Part shown: positions 30,340 through 40,522 of the stretch, piece after piece
How the letters are laid out: every line of letters begins with the position of its first letter
Position numbering within the stretch: the stretch's first letter is position 1
The notes under the pieces: model-generated
What the model saw: only the letters and a program-made list of their open reading frames with translations
What the model was told of the DNA's origin: nothing
Databases searched by the model: none
Translations under genes and position numbers: made by a program
Assembly: GCA_902595225.1 (NCBI GenBank)
Contig: CACJPG010000004.1
Location: 21,212-85,211 of the forward strand
Direction: 5' to 3'
Origin: an uncultured Thiothrix sp.
GTDB taxonomy: Bacteria; Pseudomonadota; Gammaproteobacteria; Poriferisulfidales; GCA-002705445
DNA: 64,000 bases

Positions 30340-32307
30340 TTAATGATCACCAAGAGCCATGTCGATGTAGCCTGTTGGACAAACATCAGAACATATATGA
30401 CATCCAATACATTTTTTATAATCAGTGTCTACATACCTTCCAGTGGTGCTTTTATCCTTTTTCACTCTAAATACTGCGTCTTGAGGGCAATAGATTACAC
30501 AATTATCACATTCAAAACACATACCACAACTCATACATCTGTTGGCTTCTTCAACTGCTTGCTCTTCTGTGTAGCATTTTAATCTTTCATCAAAATTACC
30601 AAGAATATTCTCTGATTCTGGCCCAACATCAGATCTAACATTTCTTGGTGTGTATGGGAAATGTCCGAGGAACATTTTATCCGTATCAATAATTTCTTGT
30701 GCCGACCTATCCTCATAGTTATGCACTGAAAACTCTTTACTATCACTTCCCCAATGTGAACCTGGTTCATATTCAGCTGGTTTCAATCCTGACTCTTTTA
30801 GTTTGTCTAAAAGATTAAAATGATGTACATCAACTTTTGGACGCTTTTTCATTTCTTTTGAATCAACCTGATTTAAATATTGGTCAATTGTCTCAGCAAC
30901 AATTGAGCCCTGTCCTATTGCAGTAGTAAGCAAGTGTGGTCGTATGATATCACCTGCAACAAAATGACCAGACTTTCCTGGTACTGCATAGTGATTATCA
31001 GCGTCAATTAAATTTTTACCATTGTTAAATTCTTCCAATCCATCTAATACGCCGCTTTGTCCAATTGCTGCGACAATTAAATCAGCCTCGATTTCAAACT
31101 CGGTGCCTTCTATCTTTTCAGGTCTACCCTCTTTCATTGAACATTTTGCCATTTTAAGCGCATAAGCTCTTCCTGTTTTCTCATCAATTAGAACTTCTAA
31201 AGGCATTACTTCGTCCAAAATCTGAACTCCCTCTTTCATAGCATCGTGAACTTCATGCTCAGAAGCAGTCATTTCAGATTTTTTAAAAAGAGTAGTTAAA
31301 GTTACGTCATTGTGTATCCTCTCTTCAGCAAGTTTCTTGTCATGAGCTGAACCTTCTTTTAAAATATTTTCAGGCCTGATATCTTCGGATAATTCGCCTT
31401 TTGTAGTTCCTAAGCGTCTTGATGAACAAACAACATCAATGGATGTATCACCGCCACCAATACATACAACTTTTTTTGCAGTAACATGTAATCTTTTCTG
31501 TCTAGATGCCTCGAGATACTTAATCGCGGAAACACAATTTGGAGCATCACTATTTGGAACTGGCAATGCTCTTCCAGTCCAACATCCTATAGCCCAAAGG
31601 ACTGCGTCATAATCTTTTTCTAAACTTTCAGCAGATATATCTTTTCCAACGACAGTATTTAACTTAACTTCGATGTGTCCCATAGCTAGAATTCTATTAA
31701 TTTCAGGATCTAAATGTGAGTCTGGGGTCCTGTAACTTGGTATTCCAAATCTCATCATTCCGCCAAGTTTGTCATGAGATTCAAATATAACACTTGCATG
31801 CCCAAGTTTTCTAAGTTGATATGCTGCAGACATACCAGCAGGCCCACCTCCGACAATAGCAACTTTCTTTCCGCTCATTTCTTCAGTACATGAAAATGAA
31901 AAACCTTCAGCAATTGCTTGATCACCGATATATTGTTCAACAGCATTTATTCCTACAAAATCTTCAACATTATTCCTATTACATCCATCCTGACATGGTG
32001 CTGGACATACTCTTCCCATCATTGAAGGAAACGGGTTTGCTGTTGTTGATCTTCTGAATGCATATTCCTGCATTTTTATATCGGCAGGTGGTTTTTCTAT
32101 TCCTCTTACAATATCTAACCATCCACGGATATCTTCTCCAGAAGGGCAACTACCTTGGCAAGGAGGCGTTCTATGAACATAAGTAGGACACTTATGTGAT
32201 TTATCTTGTTGAAATATCTGCTTTCCTAGATTGTCATAAGTATGAACACCATCCTGAAATTTCCGAAAAGTCAGCTTTTTTTCAACTACATCTTTATTTG
32301 TTGCCAT
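30340..32307 (-). CDS. dsrL: DsrL, NAD(P)H/acceptor oxidoreductase (start moved to MATNKD)
   Basis: GGGPAGMSAAYQLRKLG, GGGDTSID, C-term 4Fe-4S motifs; AAGGAG precedes the ATG at 32307 (ORF track starts at 32328). Confidence 0.93.
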   Translation of the reverse strand: MATNKDVVEKKLTFRKFQDGVHTYDNLGKQIFQQDKSHKCPTYVHRTPPCQGSCPSGEDIRGWLDIVRGIEKPPADIKMQEYAFRRSTTANPFPSMMGRVCPAPCQDGCNRNNVEDFVGINAVEQYIGDQAIAEGFSFSCTEEMSGKKVAIVGGGPAGMSAAYQLRKLGHASVIFESHDKLGGMMRFGIPSYRTPDSHLDPEINRILAMGHIEVKLNTVVGKDISAESLEKDYDAVLWAIGCWTGRALPVPNSDAPNCVSAIKYLEASRQKRLHVTAKKVVCIGGGDTSIDVVCSSRRLGTTKGELSEDIRPENILKEGSAHDKKLAEERIHNDVTLTTLFKKSEMTASEHEVHDAMKEGVQILDEVMPLEVLIDEKTGRAYALKMAKCSMKEGRPEKIEGTEFEIEADLIVAAIGQSGVLDGLEEFNNGKNLIDADNHYAVPGKSGHFVAGDIIRPHLLTTAIGQGSIVAETIDQYLNQVDSKEMKKRPKVDVHHFNLLDKLKESGLKPAEYEPGSHWGSDSKEFSVHNYEDRSAQEIIDTDKMFLGHFPYTPRNVRSDVGPESENILGNFDERLKCYTEEQAVEEANRCMSCGMCFECDNCVIYCPQDAVFRVKKDKSTTGRYVDTDYKKCIGCHICSDVCPTGYIDMALGDH

Positions 32308-32338
32308 AATTATCTCCTTGTAAATCAATTATAAAGCA

Positions 32339-33886
32339 CTACGCTGCTTCATCTATATCCTCTTGTGGGTGGTTTTCTTCATCATTTTCGTCGTTCTGGC
32401 CAGTAAGAATAATCGCATTACTAACCAACTGGTGGACACTTACAATTTGGTCCATAGTAAAATCATAATATGGGAAAACTTTTGAGAATTGGCTTTTACA
32501 AATAGCGCATATTGCTGCCATATGTGTAACTCCTTTTTCCTCAACTACTCGTCTAAGAGCCTCCATCCTAGGTAAAGCACCTTTAACTCTTAGCTCCATT
32601 AAGTCGTCAGTAAGTAGACCTCCGCCGCCTCCGCAACAGAAAGTTCCTTCTTTAATCGTATCTGATGACATATCATAAAAATTGTTACATGTTGCTTTTA
32701 TAATTTCTCTTGGAATTAAAAATTGACCTCCAGCTTTATCTCCCATTCTTGAAGCTCTAGCGACATTGCATGAGTCATGATAAGTTAAGACCATATCATC
32801 ATTAAGAGACTTATCAAATTTCAGTTTATTTTCTTGGATTAATCCATAAGTAACTTCGCAAATATGTTGTGGAACAGGATAGTTTGGGTCTAGAAAATCC
32901 CAAGGGCCTGCAAGTGTATTTAAAAAACTGTAAGCAACTCTCCATGCATGGCCACACTCACCAAATACAATCCTCTTTACTCCTAACTCTATAGCTGCTT
33001 CTCTAATTCTAACAGCTAGTTTTCTCATGTTATCGTAACTTCCAATAAACATACCAAAGTTTGCAGCTTCACTTGCATGTGAACTAACAGTCCAAGATAT
33101 TCCTGCTTCATGAAAAACTTTTCCGTAACCTATCAAACCATCAACATGTGGTTCAGCAAAAAAATCAGCTGATGGCGTGACTAAAAGAACTTCAGCACCT
33201 TTCACATCTAAAGGGTATTTGACAGCAACACCTGTCTCTTCTTCAACATCTTCTTCAAGTCCTTCAAGAGTATCTTCGAGTGCAGGGCCAGGAAGACCTA
33301 GATTATTTCCAATTTTATGAACTTTACTGATAATTTCATTACAGTATTTTTGACCTACACCAATAGTATCCATGACCTCCCTTGCAGCCATTGAAATCTC
33401 TGCTGTATCAATTCCGTAAGGACAATATACTGAACATCTTCTACATTGTGAGCATTGATGGAAATAAGAATACCAATCGTCTAGAACTTCTTTTGTTAAA
33501 TCTGTTGCGCCAACAAGCTTTGGAAAATATTTACCAGCGAATGTAAAGTACCTTCTATAAACTTTTCTATATAAATCTTGCCTTGCAACTGGCATATTTT
33601 TTGGGTCTGTTGTGCCGACATAATAGTGACATTTATCAGTGCAAGCACCACACTTAACACAAGAATCTAAATAAACTTGTAAAGATCTATATTTTCCTTG
33701 AAGATCAGCCATTTTTTTAATTGCTACATTCTCCCAGTCATCGACAAGCTCTCCAGGAAAACCTAATGGTTCCTGATGAGGCTCCTTTGCGATGAAAGGT
33801 TTACTGTGAGACATAACCCCTTTTTTTAATTTCGGGATTATTGGATATTCTCTAAGTTGTGGTGTATCAAATTTATTATCAGCCAT
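32339..33886 (-). CDS. dsrK: DsrK, HdrD-like Fe-S subunit
   Basis: CVKCGACTDKCHYY, CSQCRRCSVYCPYGID, FCCGGGGG motifs. Confidence 0.95.
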   Translation of the reverse strand: MADNKFDTPQLREYPIIPKLKKGVMSHSKPFIAKEPHQEPLGFPGELVDDWENVAIKKMADLQGKYRSLQVYLDSCVKCGACTDKCHYYVGTTDPKNMPVARQDLYRKVYRRYFTFAGKYFPKLVGATDLTKEVLDDWYSYFHQCSQCRRCSVYCPYGIDTAEISMAAREVMDTIGVGQKYCNEIISKVHKIGNNLGLPGPALEDTLEGLEEDVEEETGVAVKYPLDVKGAEVLLVTPSADFFAEPHVDGLIGYGKVFHEAGISWTVSSHASEAANFGMFIGSYDNMRKLAVRIREAAIELGVKRIVFGECGHAWRVAYSFLNTLAGPWDFLDPNYPVPQHICEVTYGLIQENKLKFDKSLNDDMVLTYHDSCNVARASRMGDKAGGQFLIPREIIKATCNNFYDMSSDTIKEGTFCCGGGGGLLTDDLMELRVKGALPRMEALRRVVEEKGVTHMAAICAICKSQFSKVFPYYDFTMDQIVSVHQLVSNAIILTGQNDENDEENHPQEDIDEAA

Positions 33887-33895
33887 TTTTCTTCA

Positions 33896-34636
33896 TTAAT
33901 TTGTTTTCTCTAAATCTCTAGCCCATTTTGCAATGTGTCTTTTTTCACGGGCATTATCAACCTGGTTTCTCGACGGGCTAAAAAATAATCCAGGAGCGTG
34001 TAACAGTTTGCTATAAGGAAAAATTATCATTAAAAAAGCAACCATTACTAAATGAGAAATTAATACAGGGTCAGACGGTATATTTTGAATATTAAAAGTC
34101 ATCAAGCCTATAAAAAAAGATTTAACACTAATAACGTCTGCTCCTAAATAAAAACTCATTGCCATTCCAGTAGTTGTAATACATAAAAGTAAAACAAGAA
34201 TTAGATGATCAGAAGGTGCAGAAATATATCTAACTCTATCAACAACTATTCTTCTCACTAACAAACCTGCAAGTCCAATTAACATTAAAATTGATCCATA
34301 CTTACCAAAAGGTTGAATAATCACTACCCAAAACCATACTGGGTCAATAAAATATCTAAGATGTCTTAACATATCCAAGAACAAACCAAAGTGAAAAAGC
34401 CAACCAAAAAGCCATGTCACCTTACTTGACTTGAAGAGGCTTTCAAAGAAAACAACCTCTTTAGACATCCTAAAAACAACACCTGCCTGCGTTGTTGGCG
34501 CAGGCATTGTTGGAATCTTAAGTGGCGCAGGCGTATTTTTATACTGCAAGATTTTTGCAACAAGGCCATACGCTAATATTAAAAAAGCAATATAAAATAA
34601 TGCAGCTATTAAAAGACTTAACATTGATATCTGCAT
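33896..34636 (-). CDS. dsrM: DsrM, membrane cytochrome b-type subunit
   Basis: NarI-like TM protein between dsrC and dsrK. Confidence 0.92.
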   Translation of the reverse strand: MQISMLSLLIAALFYIAFLILAYGLVAKILQYKNTPAPLKIPTMPAPTTQAGVVFRMSKEVVFFESLFKSSKVTWLFGWLFHFGLFLDMLRHLRYFIDPVWFWVVIIQPFGKYGSILMLIGLAGLLVRRIVVDRVRYISAPSDHLILVLLLCITTTGMAMSFYLGADVISVKSFFIGLMTFNIQNIPSDPVLISHLVMVAFLMIIFPYSKLLHAPGLFFSPSRNQVDNAREKRHIAKWARDLEKTN

Positions 34637-34651
34637 ATCCTAATTTTTTGT

Positions 34652-34984
34652 TTAAACGCAACCTGTTGGTTTAGGCAATCCTGCATACTTACAAGCTTGT
34701 TTCGCAGGCCCATATGGAAATAACTCATATAAATATTTACTATTTCCTTTGTCTTTACCTAATTTTTTACCGATTTGTTTCGTAAGAACTCTTACTGCAG
34801 GAGCAATTTGATATTCCTCGTAGTATTCACGAAGAAAATTTATTACTTCCCAATGGTTTTCCTCTAAAGGAGCACCATCGATTTCAGCCATTGCATTTGC
34901 AACGTCAGTATCCCACTCATTCAAGTTTGCTAAATACCCTTCTTCATCGGTTTCGTATGTTTTACCATTTACTTCTAGTCCCAC
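34652..34984 (-). CDS. dsrC: DsrC with both C-terminal cysteines
   Basis: LFPYGPAKQACKYAGLPKPTGCV C-terminus. Confidence 0.96.
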   Translation of the reverse strand: MGLEVNGKTYETDEEGYLANLNEWDTDVANAMAEIDGAPLEENHWEVINFLREYYEEYQIAPAVRVLTKQIGKKLGKDKGNSKYLYELFPYGPAKQACKYAGLPKPTGCV

Positions 34985-35008
34985 ATTTACCTCCAGTTAT
35001 TAAAAAAC

Positions 35009-35317
35009 TTAAAGCCAAGATTGAACAGTTTTATGTTCAGTAGTTAAATCAACGAACTCTTCGTATCCAACTATCTCGACACCCTCTATTACATTATTTA
35101 AAGGTAAGCCTCTGGCCTCTAAGTCAGGCTTCAAGACATACATTTTAAATTCTTTCAACGCATTTTCTATTGTTTCTGAGAATTTCGTAGACTTCATAAC
35201 CGAAATTACTCCATCCTCAATAAATAAAATACTACTATCTTTAGTACATAGTTTTAAGCAAGATGAAGCAGTAGAATTTTCAAATGGTGATTTGTTAATT
35301 GTATGAAGCATATTCAT
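35009..35317 (-). CDS. dsrH: DsrH
   Basis: TusB-like, between dsrF and dsrC. Confidence 0.92.
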   Translation of the reverse strand: MNMLHTINKSPFENSTASSCLKLCTKDSSILFIEDGVISVMKSTKFSETIENALKEFKMYVLKPDLEARGLPLNNVIEGVEIVGYEEFVDLTTEHKTVQSWL

Positions 35318-35330
35318 ATTAATTTTCCTA

Positions 35331-35762
35331 CTAAAAACTCAAAACAACATCTTGTTGATTCATTATTTCTGATAACTCTGCTCTTGAAACTAAATTTATA
35401 GAACTTTTCTCAGCATAATCTTCATCTTCATCTTCCCAAACTAGTTCTTGTAAGTCCGACAAAGATAAACCTCTTTCATCAAGTGACTCTTTATCAATAA
35501 AAATTTTCTTTATTTCATAATCGCCAAGGGCAGAATATGTCGATGAGAAGTTTTTCATTCCAATTCCATCGGTTTGTTGATTTTTCATTAGTTGATAAAC
35601 TCCATCATCAGTAAATGTTAAGCTAACGTCTTGATCAAAAGCTGCTGAAATTAAAACCACCTCAAGTGACTCCAAAGCGTAAATTGTTCCATAAGGACTC
35701 TTCCTATTTACATACATGAATTTCTTTACAATTTGCTCGTCGCTCACGATTTTAATCTCCAA
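35331..35762 (-). CDS. dsrF: DsrF
   Basis: TusC-like (KSPYGTIYALESLEVVLISAAFDQDVSLTF). Confidence 0.92.
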   Translation of the reverse strand: MEIKIVSDEQIVKKFMYVNRKSPYGTIYALESLEVVLISAAFDQDVSLTFTDDGVYQLMKNQQTDGIGMKNFSSTYSALGDYEIKKIFIDKESLDERGLSLSDLQELVWEDEDEDYAEKSSINLVSRAELSEIMNQQDVVLSF

Positions 35763-36144
35763 ATGTAATTAATCTGTCAGCTTGGATTCCTGCTTCTACA
35801 AGTTGGCCTAATCCTGAGATTCTAAAACCATCTTCAATATTGTCAGAATCCTTACCATTTCTCTCTGCCTCACCCTTATCTAAAATTCCTCTTCTCTGAG
35901 CAGCTGCTACACAAACAACAAGATCTATGCCGTGATCTTTTGCTAGAGAAGACCATTCTTTTGTAATGTTTCTATCATCTTGTGGAGGAGTCGCTAGTCT
36001 AGTGGCGTTGTTAACACCATCATTGTAAAAAAATACCCTGTAAATTTCATGGCCTTTTTTTAAAGCTGCTTTAACATATTGAAGTGCTGTATCTGAGGCT
36101 TGGTGCTGATATGGTCCTTCATTTATTAATATTCCTAATTTCAA
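35752..36144 (-). CDS. dsrE: DsrE
   Basis: TusD-like (INEGPYQHQASDTALQ...GIDLVVCVAAAQRRG). Confidence 0.93.
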   Translation of the reverse strand: MKLGILINEGPYQHQASDTALQYVKAALKKGHEIYRVFFYNDGVNNATRLATPPQDDRNITKEWSSLAKDHGIDLVVCVAAAQRRGILDKGEAERNGKDSDNIEDGFRISGLGQLVEAGIQADRLITFGD

Positions 36145-36164
36145 AATAACTCCTCACTTAATTC

Positions 36165-37250
36165 TTAAAACCTAATATGAGTTGAGGCATTTAAACTATT
36201 TCTTGCACCTTTCCAATTATTAATATGGAATTTGGTAAATGGAAGCCCTGTAAGCTCGAAAAATCTTGGCCATCCAATTCTCTCAACCCAGTCACTAATT
36301 CTTTCCCAATCTCTAGCATCATCTCTGTATGCTCTTAAGATTTTTTTAACGATCGCTGTAGCTTCTGGCCATCTTGGTGGATTATTTGGAATACCAGCCG
36401 CAACTAATTTTTGGAAGGATGGTTTACCTCTTGCATTTGAGTGATTTCCACCTACCCAGACAGATAATTTTGTATGTTCTGCATCATTAATTTGCATTGG
36501 TGGGCAAGGAGGAAAGCATGCTCCACAACATATACATTTTTTCTCATCAACTTCTAAAGAAGGTTTACCATTAACCTGAGCAGGTCTAATGGCTGCTACA
36601 GGACATCTAGCAACAACTGATGGTCTTTCGCAAACGTTTGAAACTAAGTCATGATTAATCTTAGGTGGTTTTGTATGTTGAACATTAATTGCTATGTCAC
36701 CTTGTCCCCCGCAGTTAATTTGGCAACAAGAAGTTGTCATGTGAACTCTGTTAGGCATATTCCAACCCTTAAATTCATCAATAACTTCATCCATCATAGC
36801 TTTAACTACACCGGATGCATCAGTTCCAGGGATATCGCAATGTAACCAACCTTGAGTATGAGATATCATAGCAACTGAATTTTTAGTTCCACCAACAACG
36901 AAACCATTTTTTTCAAGCTCTACAATCAAAGGTCCAACTTTAGATTCTTGATCAACCATGTATTCAATATTACTTCTAATTGTAAATCGAACATAACCAT
37001 CTGCGAACTTATCACCAATATCACAAAGAATATTTAGAGTTGTAACATCAAGTATCCTTTGTGTTCCAGCTCTTACAGTCCATATTGCGTCACCGCTATG
37101 TGCAACATGTTTTAAAACGCCAGGTCTTGGATCTTCATGATATGCCCATTGCCCATAATTTTTTCTCATTACTGGGTGCATGTATTGAAATGCATCTGGG
37201 CAACCTGATTCAATTGGAGGTCTATTTTCTTGTTGTGCTTGCTCTGCCAT
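36165..37250 (-). CDS. dsrB: dissimilatory sulfite reductase beta subunit (reverse type by context)
   Basis: HTQGWLHCDIPGTDASG, CCQINCGG, CICCGACFPPCP motifs. Confidence 0.95.
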   Translation of the reverse strand: MAEQAQQENRPPIESGCPDAFQYMHPVMRKNYGQWAYHEDPRPGVLKHVAHSGDAIWTVRAGTQRILDVTTLNILCDIGDKFADGYVRFTIRSNIEYMVDQESKVGPLIVELEKNGFVVGGTKNSVAMISHTQGWLHCDIPGTDASGVVKAMMDEVIDEFKGWNMPNRVHMTTSCCQINCGGQGDIAINVQHTKPPKINHDLVSNVCERPSVVARCPVAAIRPAQVNGKPSLEVDEKKCICCGACFPPCPPMQINDAEHTKLSVWVGGNHSNARGKPSFQKLVAAGIPNNPPRWPEATAIVKKILRAYRDDARDWERISDWVERIGWPRFFELTGLPFTKFHINNWKGARNSLNASTHIRF

Positions 37251-37276
37251 TTTTTTCCTTAAGTGTAATTATTTAT

Positions 37277-38533
37277 TTATGCTTTGCCTGCAGATTGAAG
37301 TTTATCCTTAAACCATTTTTCTGCTTCGTCATCCCATCCATCCATTCGAACATATGAACTCGTAGTTGGATCAGCAACCATGTTTGGATCAACATCTACA
37401 CCGATGCCGTCAAGGAAATTTACTAAACCTATTCTTTCGATCATTTCTCCACAACGTTCGTGCTCAAGCCCATTTTCTGCCCAAAAGTCTATTGTTTCCT
37501 CGGCAAGTTCTGTGAGTTTCTCGTAATCCTCTTCTGTTTCTAATTTCATAAAAGGAACGATTACAGTTCCCATCAAGTCCCCAACTTTAAGTGTTCTCTT
37601 TCCGCCCATTAGAATAGTTGCGCCCTTATCATCACCTGGACTTAATGCTTTTGGCATAACATTTAAACAATGCATGCACTTAACACAATTTCTATTGTCA
37701 ACTTCTAAAGTATCATCATCATTCAAAGAGAGGCAATTTGTTGGACATCTAGTAATTACATTATCAATAACGTATTTGCGACCTTTCTTTTCAACAAAAT
37801 CTTTTACTTCCTCTTGGTCAACTTTCATGTCGTCTCTCCATGTACCGATAATTGCGCAATCAGCTCTTTCAATTGAGTTAACGCAATCGTTTGGACATCC
37901 TGAAACTTTAAATTTGAATTTGTATGGAAGGGCGGGTCTATGAACATCATCGGTGAAATTGTTTAATAAAGTCCTATGGATTTTAATTTCATCTATGTTT
38001 GATTGTTCACATCTAGCTGCACCGACACAACACATTCCAGTTCTTACGCATGGTCCTGCTCCACCGAGGTCCCAACCATATTCATTGATTTCATCAAAAA
38101 AGTGTTGGGTATTTTCAGTTGTTGATCCAATAAACATAATATTTCCTGTTTGGCCGTGAAAAGTTTGAAGACCTGATCCATGTTTCTCCCAACTTTCACC
38201 CAACTGTCTTAACATATCTGTTGAGTAGTAGTTTCCTGCAGGCGGCTGAACCCTTAATGTATGAAACTCTTTAGATTCTGGGAATGCATCACCCACTTCT
38301 GAAAATCGTGGAATTATTCCACTACCGTAACCAAATACACTTACTGTACCACCTTTCCAATAGCCCTTTCGTGTCTCGTAGGAATGTTCTAATTGTCCTA
38401 ATAAAGAATTGGCCATCCCAGAAATTCTTTCACTTGGATGTTGGTCACGTAATCTTTTAAAACCAGAAATAAAACTTGGCCATGGGCCGTGCTCAAGCTC
38501 GTCTAACATCGGGGTTTTATGTTTATCTGCCAC
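37277..38533 (-). CDS. dsrA: dissimilatory sulfite reductase alpha subunit (reverse type by context)
   Basis: GPCVRTGMCCVGAARCE, VSGCPNDC, CVKCMHCLNVMP motifs. Confidence 0.95.
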   Translation of the reverse strand: MADKHKTPMLDELEHGPWPSFISGFKRLRDQHPSERISGMANSLLGQLEHSYETRKGYWKGGTVSVFGYGSGIIPRFSEVGDAFPESKEFHTLRVQPPAGNYYSTDMLRQLGESWEKHGSGLQTFHGQTGNIMFIGSTTENTQHFFDEINEYGWDLGGAGPCVRTGMCCVGAARCEQSNIDEIKIHRTLLNNFTDDVHRPALPYKFKFKVSGCPNDCVNSIERADCAIIGTWRDDMKVDQEEVKDFVEKKGRKYVIDNVITRCPTNCLSLNDDDTLEVDNRNCVKCMHCLNVMPKALSPGDDKGATILMGGKRTLKVGDLMGTVIVPFMKLETEEDYEKLTELAEETIDFWAENGLEHERCGEMIERIGLVNFLDGIGVDVDPNMVADPTTSSYVRMDGWDDEAEKWFKDKLQSAGKA

Positions 38534-38757
38534 TCTATTCTCCTTTATTAAATATTATATTTATCTACAGATAATTTTATTTTATGAGTTATTTTCCACT
38601 ATTTACATTGTCCCTTTGGGGTGTCATATATATCTCTAATGACGCATATTTTATATCTATAATGGGATATGTTTTAAAACACTCGATTTTTCTGTTTCAC
38701 TAAATATATAATCTATTATGCTATCAAATTTTATATATATTACCACATGATCAAAAC

Positions 38758-39621
38758 ATGAATTCCCCTTTTTTATTGGAAAATCAAGCTGAGTATGAAG
38801 CATGGAAAAAAATAAAGCTATCTTCGTACCCAAAAAGTCTCTCAGATCTTTGTGTAAAAATAGATCAAAATAATTTTGGTCAAAATCAAATTAATGATTT
38901 AAAGAAAATTCTTAGCAAGTACAATTTTGTTTTGTATAAATTCGACTCAAAAATAAATGATCTTGTTCTTCAACAATTTTGCAAAAAACTTAATCTTGTC
39001 GAATCAATTTCAAATCCTTTATCAGATATGAATAATATTTCTAATATTACTGATAATTCAAATAAAACTCGTGAAAAAATCAAAGGAGAATATATCCCAT
39101 ATACAAATAAAAAACTAAATTGGCATACAGATGGTTATTATTACCCCACAAATTTTTCTGTTAAATCCTTTTTATTACATTGCGAGAATCAAGCAGAAAG
39201 CGGAGGAAAAAATCATTTAATTGATCATGAAATAATTTATATTTTTTTACGAGACCATAATCCAGAATTTATTGATATCCTAATGCAAAAAGATATTATG
39301 GAAATTCCTAAAAATAAAAATATTAGTTCAAGTAAATCGATTAAAGGTCCTGTTTTCTATATTGATAAAGAGAATTATTTAAATATGAGATATACGTCTA
39401 GGAAACAAAACATTGTTTGGAAAAAAGATGATATGATAAAAAAAATAAAAATATTTTTAGATAACTTCCTAAATGATAATGAAGAATATATTTTTAGTTT
39501 ATTACTCGAGAATAACCAAGGATATCTAGCGAACAACGTCCTTCATCGTAGAGAAGAATACGTAGATGGAGAGAAAAAAAGACTTTTAAAAAGAATACGT
39601 TTTTTAAATAGGATAAATTAA
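38758..39621 (+). CDS. TauD/TfdA-family Fe(II)/2OG dioxygenase
   Basis: LNWHTDGYYYP HxD motif; distal LANNVLHRREEY. Confidence 0.78.
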   Translation: MNSPFLLENQAEYEAWKKIKLSSYPKSLSDLCVKIDQNNFGQNQINDLKKILSKYNFVLYKFDSKINDLVLQQFCKKLNLVESISNPLSDMNNISNITDNSNKTREKIKGEYIPYTNKKLNWHTDGYYYPTNFSVKSFLLHCENQAESGGKNHLIDHEIIYIFLRDHNPEFIDILMQKDIMEIPKNKNISSSKSIKGPVFYIDKENYLNMRYTSRKQNIVWKKDDMIKKIKIFLDNFLNDNEEYIFSLLLENNQGYLANNVLHRREEYVDGEKKRLLKRIRFLNRIN

Positions 39622-39622
39622 A

Positions 39623-39814
39623 ATGCTTACACTCAGCGAAATTTTAATAAAAGAATATAAGATGAAGTCTTATAAAGAGTTAAAAGAATTTATTATAAAA
39701 AAGATAGATGAAGGTGAAATGTTTTTATCTATTGATATAAAACCAAGCTTTGATGATACGCCAGATTACTGGGAAACCGATTTAGAAAATTTATTCACTT
39801 CACCTAGAAAATAA
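39623..39814 (+). CDS. small acidic protein, unknown
   Basis: 63-aa ORF tightly packed between neighbours. Confidence 0.5.
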   Translation: MLTLSEILIKEYKMKSYKELKEFIIKKIDEGEMFLSIDIKPSFDDTPDYWETDLENLFTSPRK

Positions 39815-39818
39815 ACCT

Positions 39819-40499
39819 ATGTACTGGGAAGACGATGACCAAGATAGACAAAAGAAATCTAGCGAAAGTATTGTTGATGTTTCTTTTAAAGTGAATTGTA
39901 AAAAGATTGCAGCAGATCACGCTTACGACTTGTTTCTTGCCGTCTTAAAAAAATTTCCACATATTGAAAAAATTAATAATTTGGCAATTCACTCAGTTTA
40001 TGGCGCAGAATCTGGTGCAGGCTGGGAAAGACCTGAAACAGAAATATATCTCTCAAAAAGAACGAGATTTTGTATTCGAACACCTATAGAACATTCTCAA
40101 GATTTTCATAATTTAAACGGAGAAACACTTGAAATCGGAGCCTATAAAATGACACTATCTAAACCTACAATTAAAGAATTAGTTATTACAGATACTCTAT
40201 TTTGCAGGACTGTTGTGGTCGACAATAATCAAAATGAAGAGGAATTTTTAAAAGATGTAAGTTTGTCTCTAGCAACAATGGGAATTAATGTTAAAAAGAT
40301 GCTTTGTGGTAAAGAACATATTGTGCAAACTCCTAGCAAGACTCTTGTGGGAAAAACCTTATTAATAACTGACCTTGAAAAACAAGATTCTATAAAATTG
40401 CAAGAGCTCGGAATAGGTATTGGAAAATTATTTGGATGTGGTATCTTTTTACCTCATAAAAGTATAGCTCCTGTAGCTGTCTCGAAGAGTAATGAATAA
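39819..40499 (+). CDS. Cas6/Cmx6-like (type I-MYXAN) RAMP-fold protein
   Basis: ADHAYDLFLAVLKKFPH, LSKRTRFCIRTP, LNGETLEIGAYKMTLSKP, FLKDVSLSLATMGI, C-term glycine-rich LQELGIGIGKLFGCGIFLPHK typical of Cmx6. Confidence 0.72.
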   Translation: MYWEDDDQDRQKKSSESIVDVSFKVNCKKIAADHAYDLFLAVLKKFPHIEKINNLAIHSVYGAESGAGWERPETEIYLSKRTRFCIRTPIEHSQDFHNLNGETLEIGAYKMTLSKPTIKELVITDTLFCRTVVVDNNQNEEEFLKDVSLSLATMGINVKKMLCGKEHIVQTPSKTLVGKTLLITDLEKQDSIKLQELGIGIGKLFGCGIFLPHKSIAPVAVSKSNE

Positions 40500-40522
40500 T
40501 ATGATTTGTCAGGGAGGTTAAA

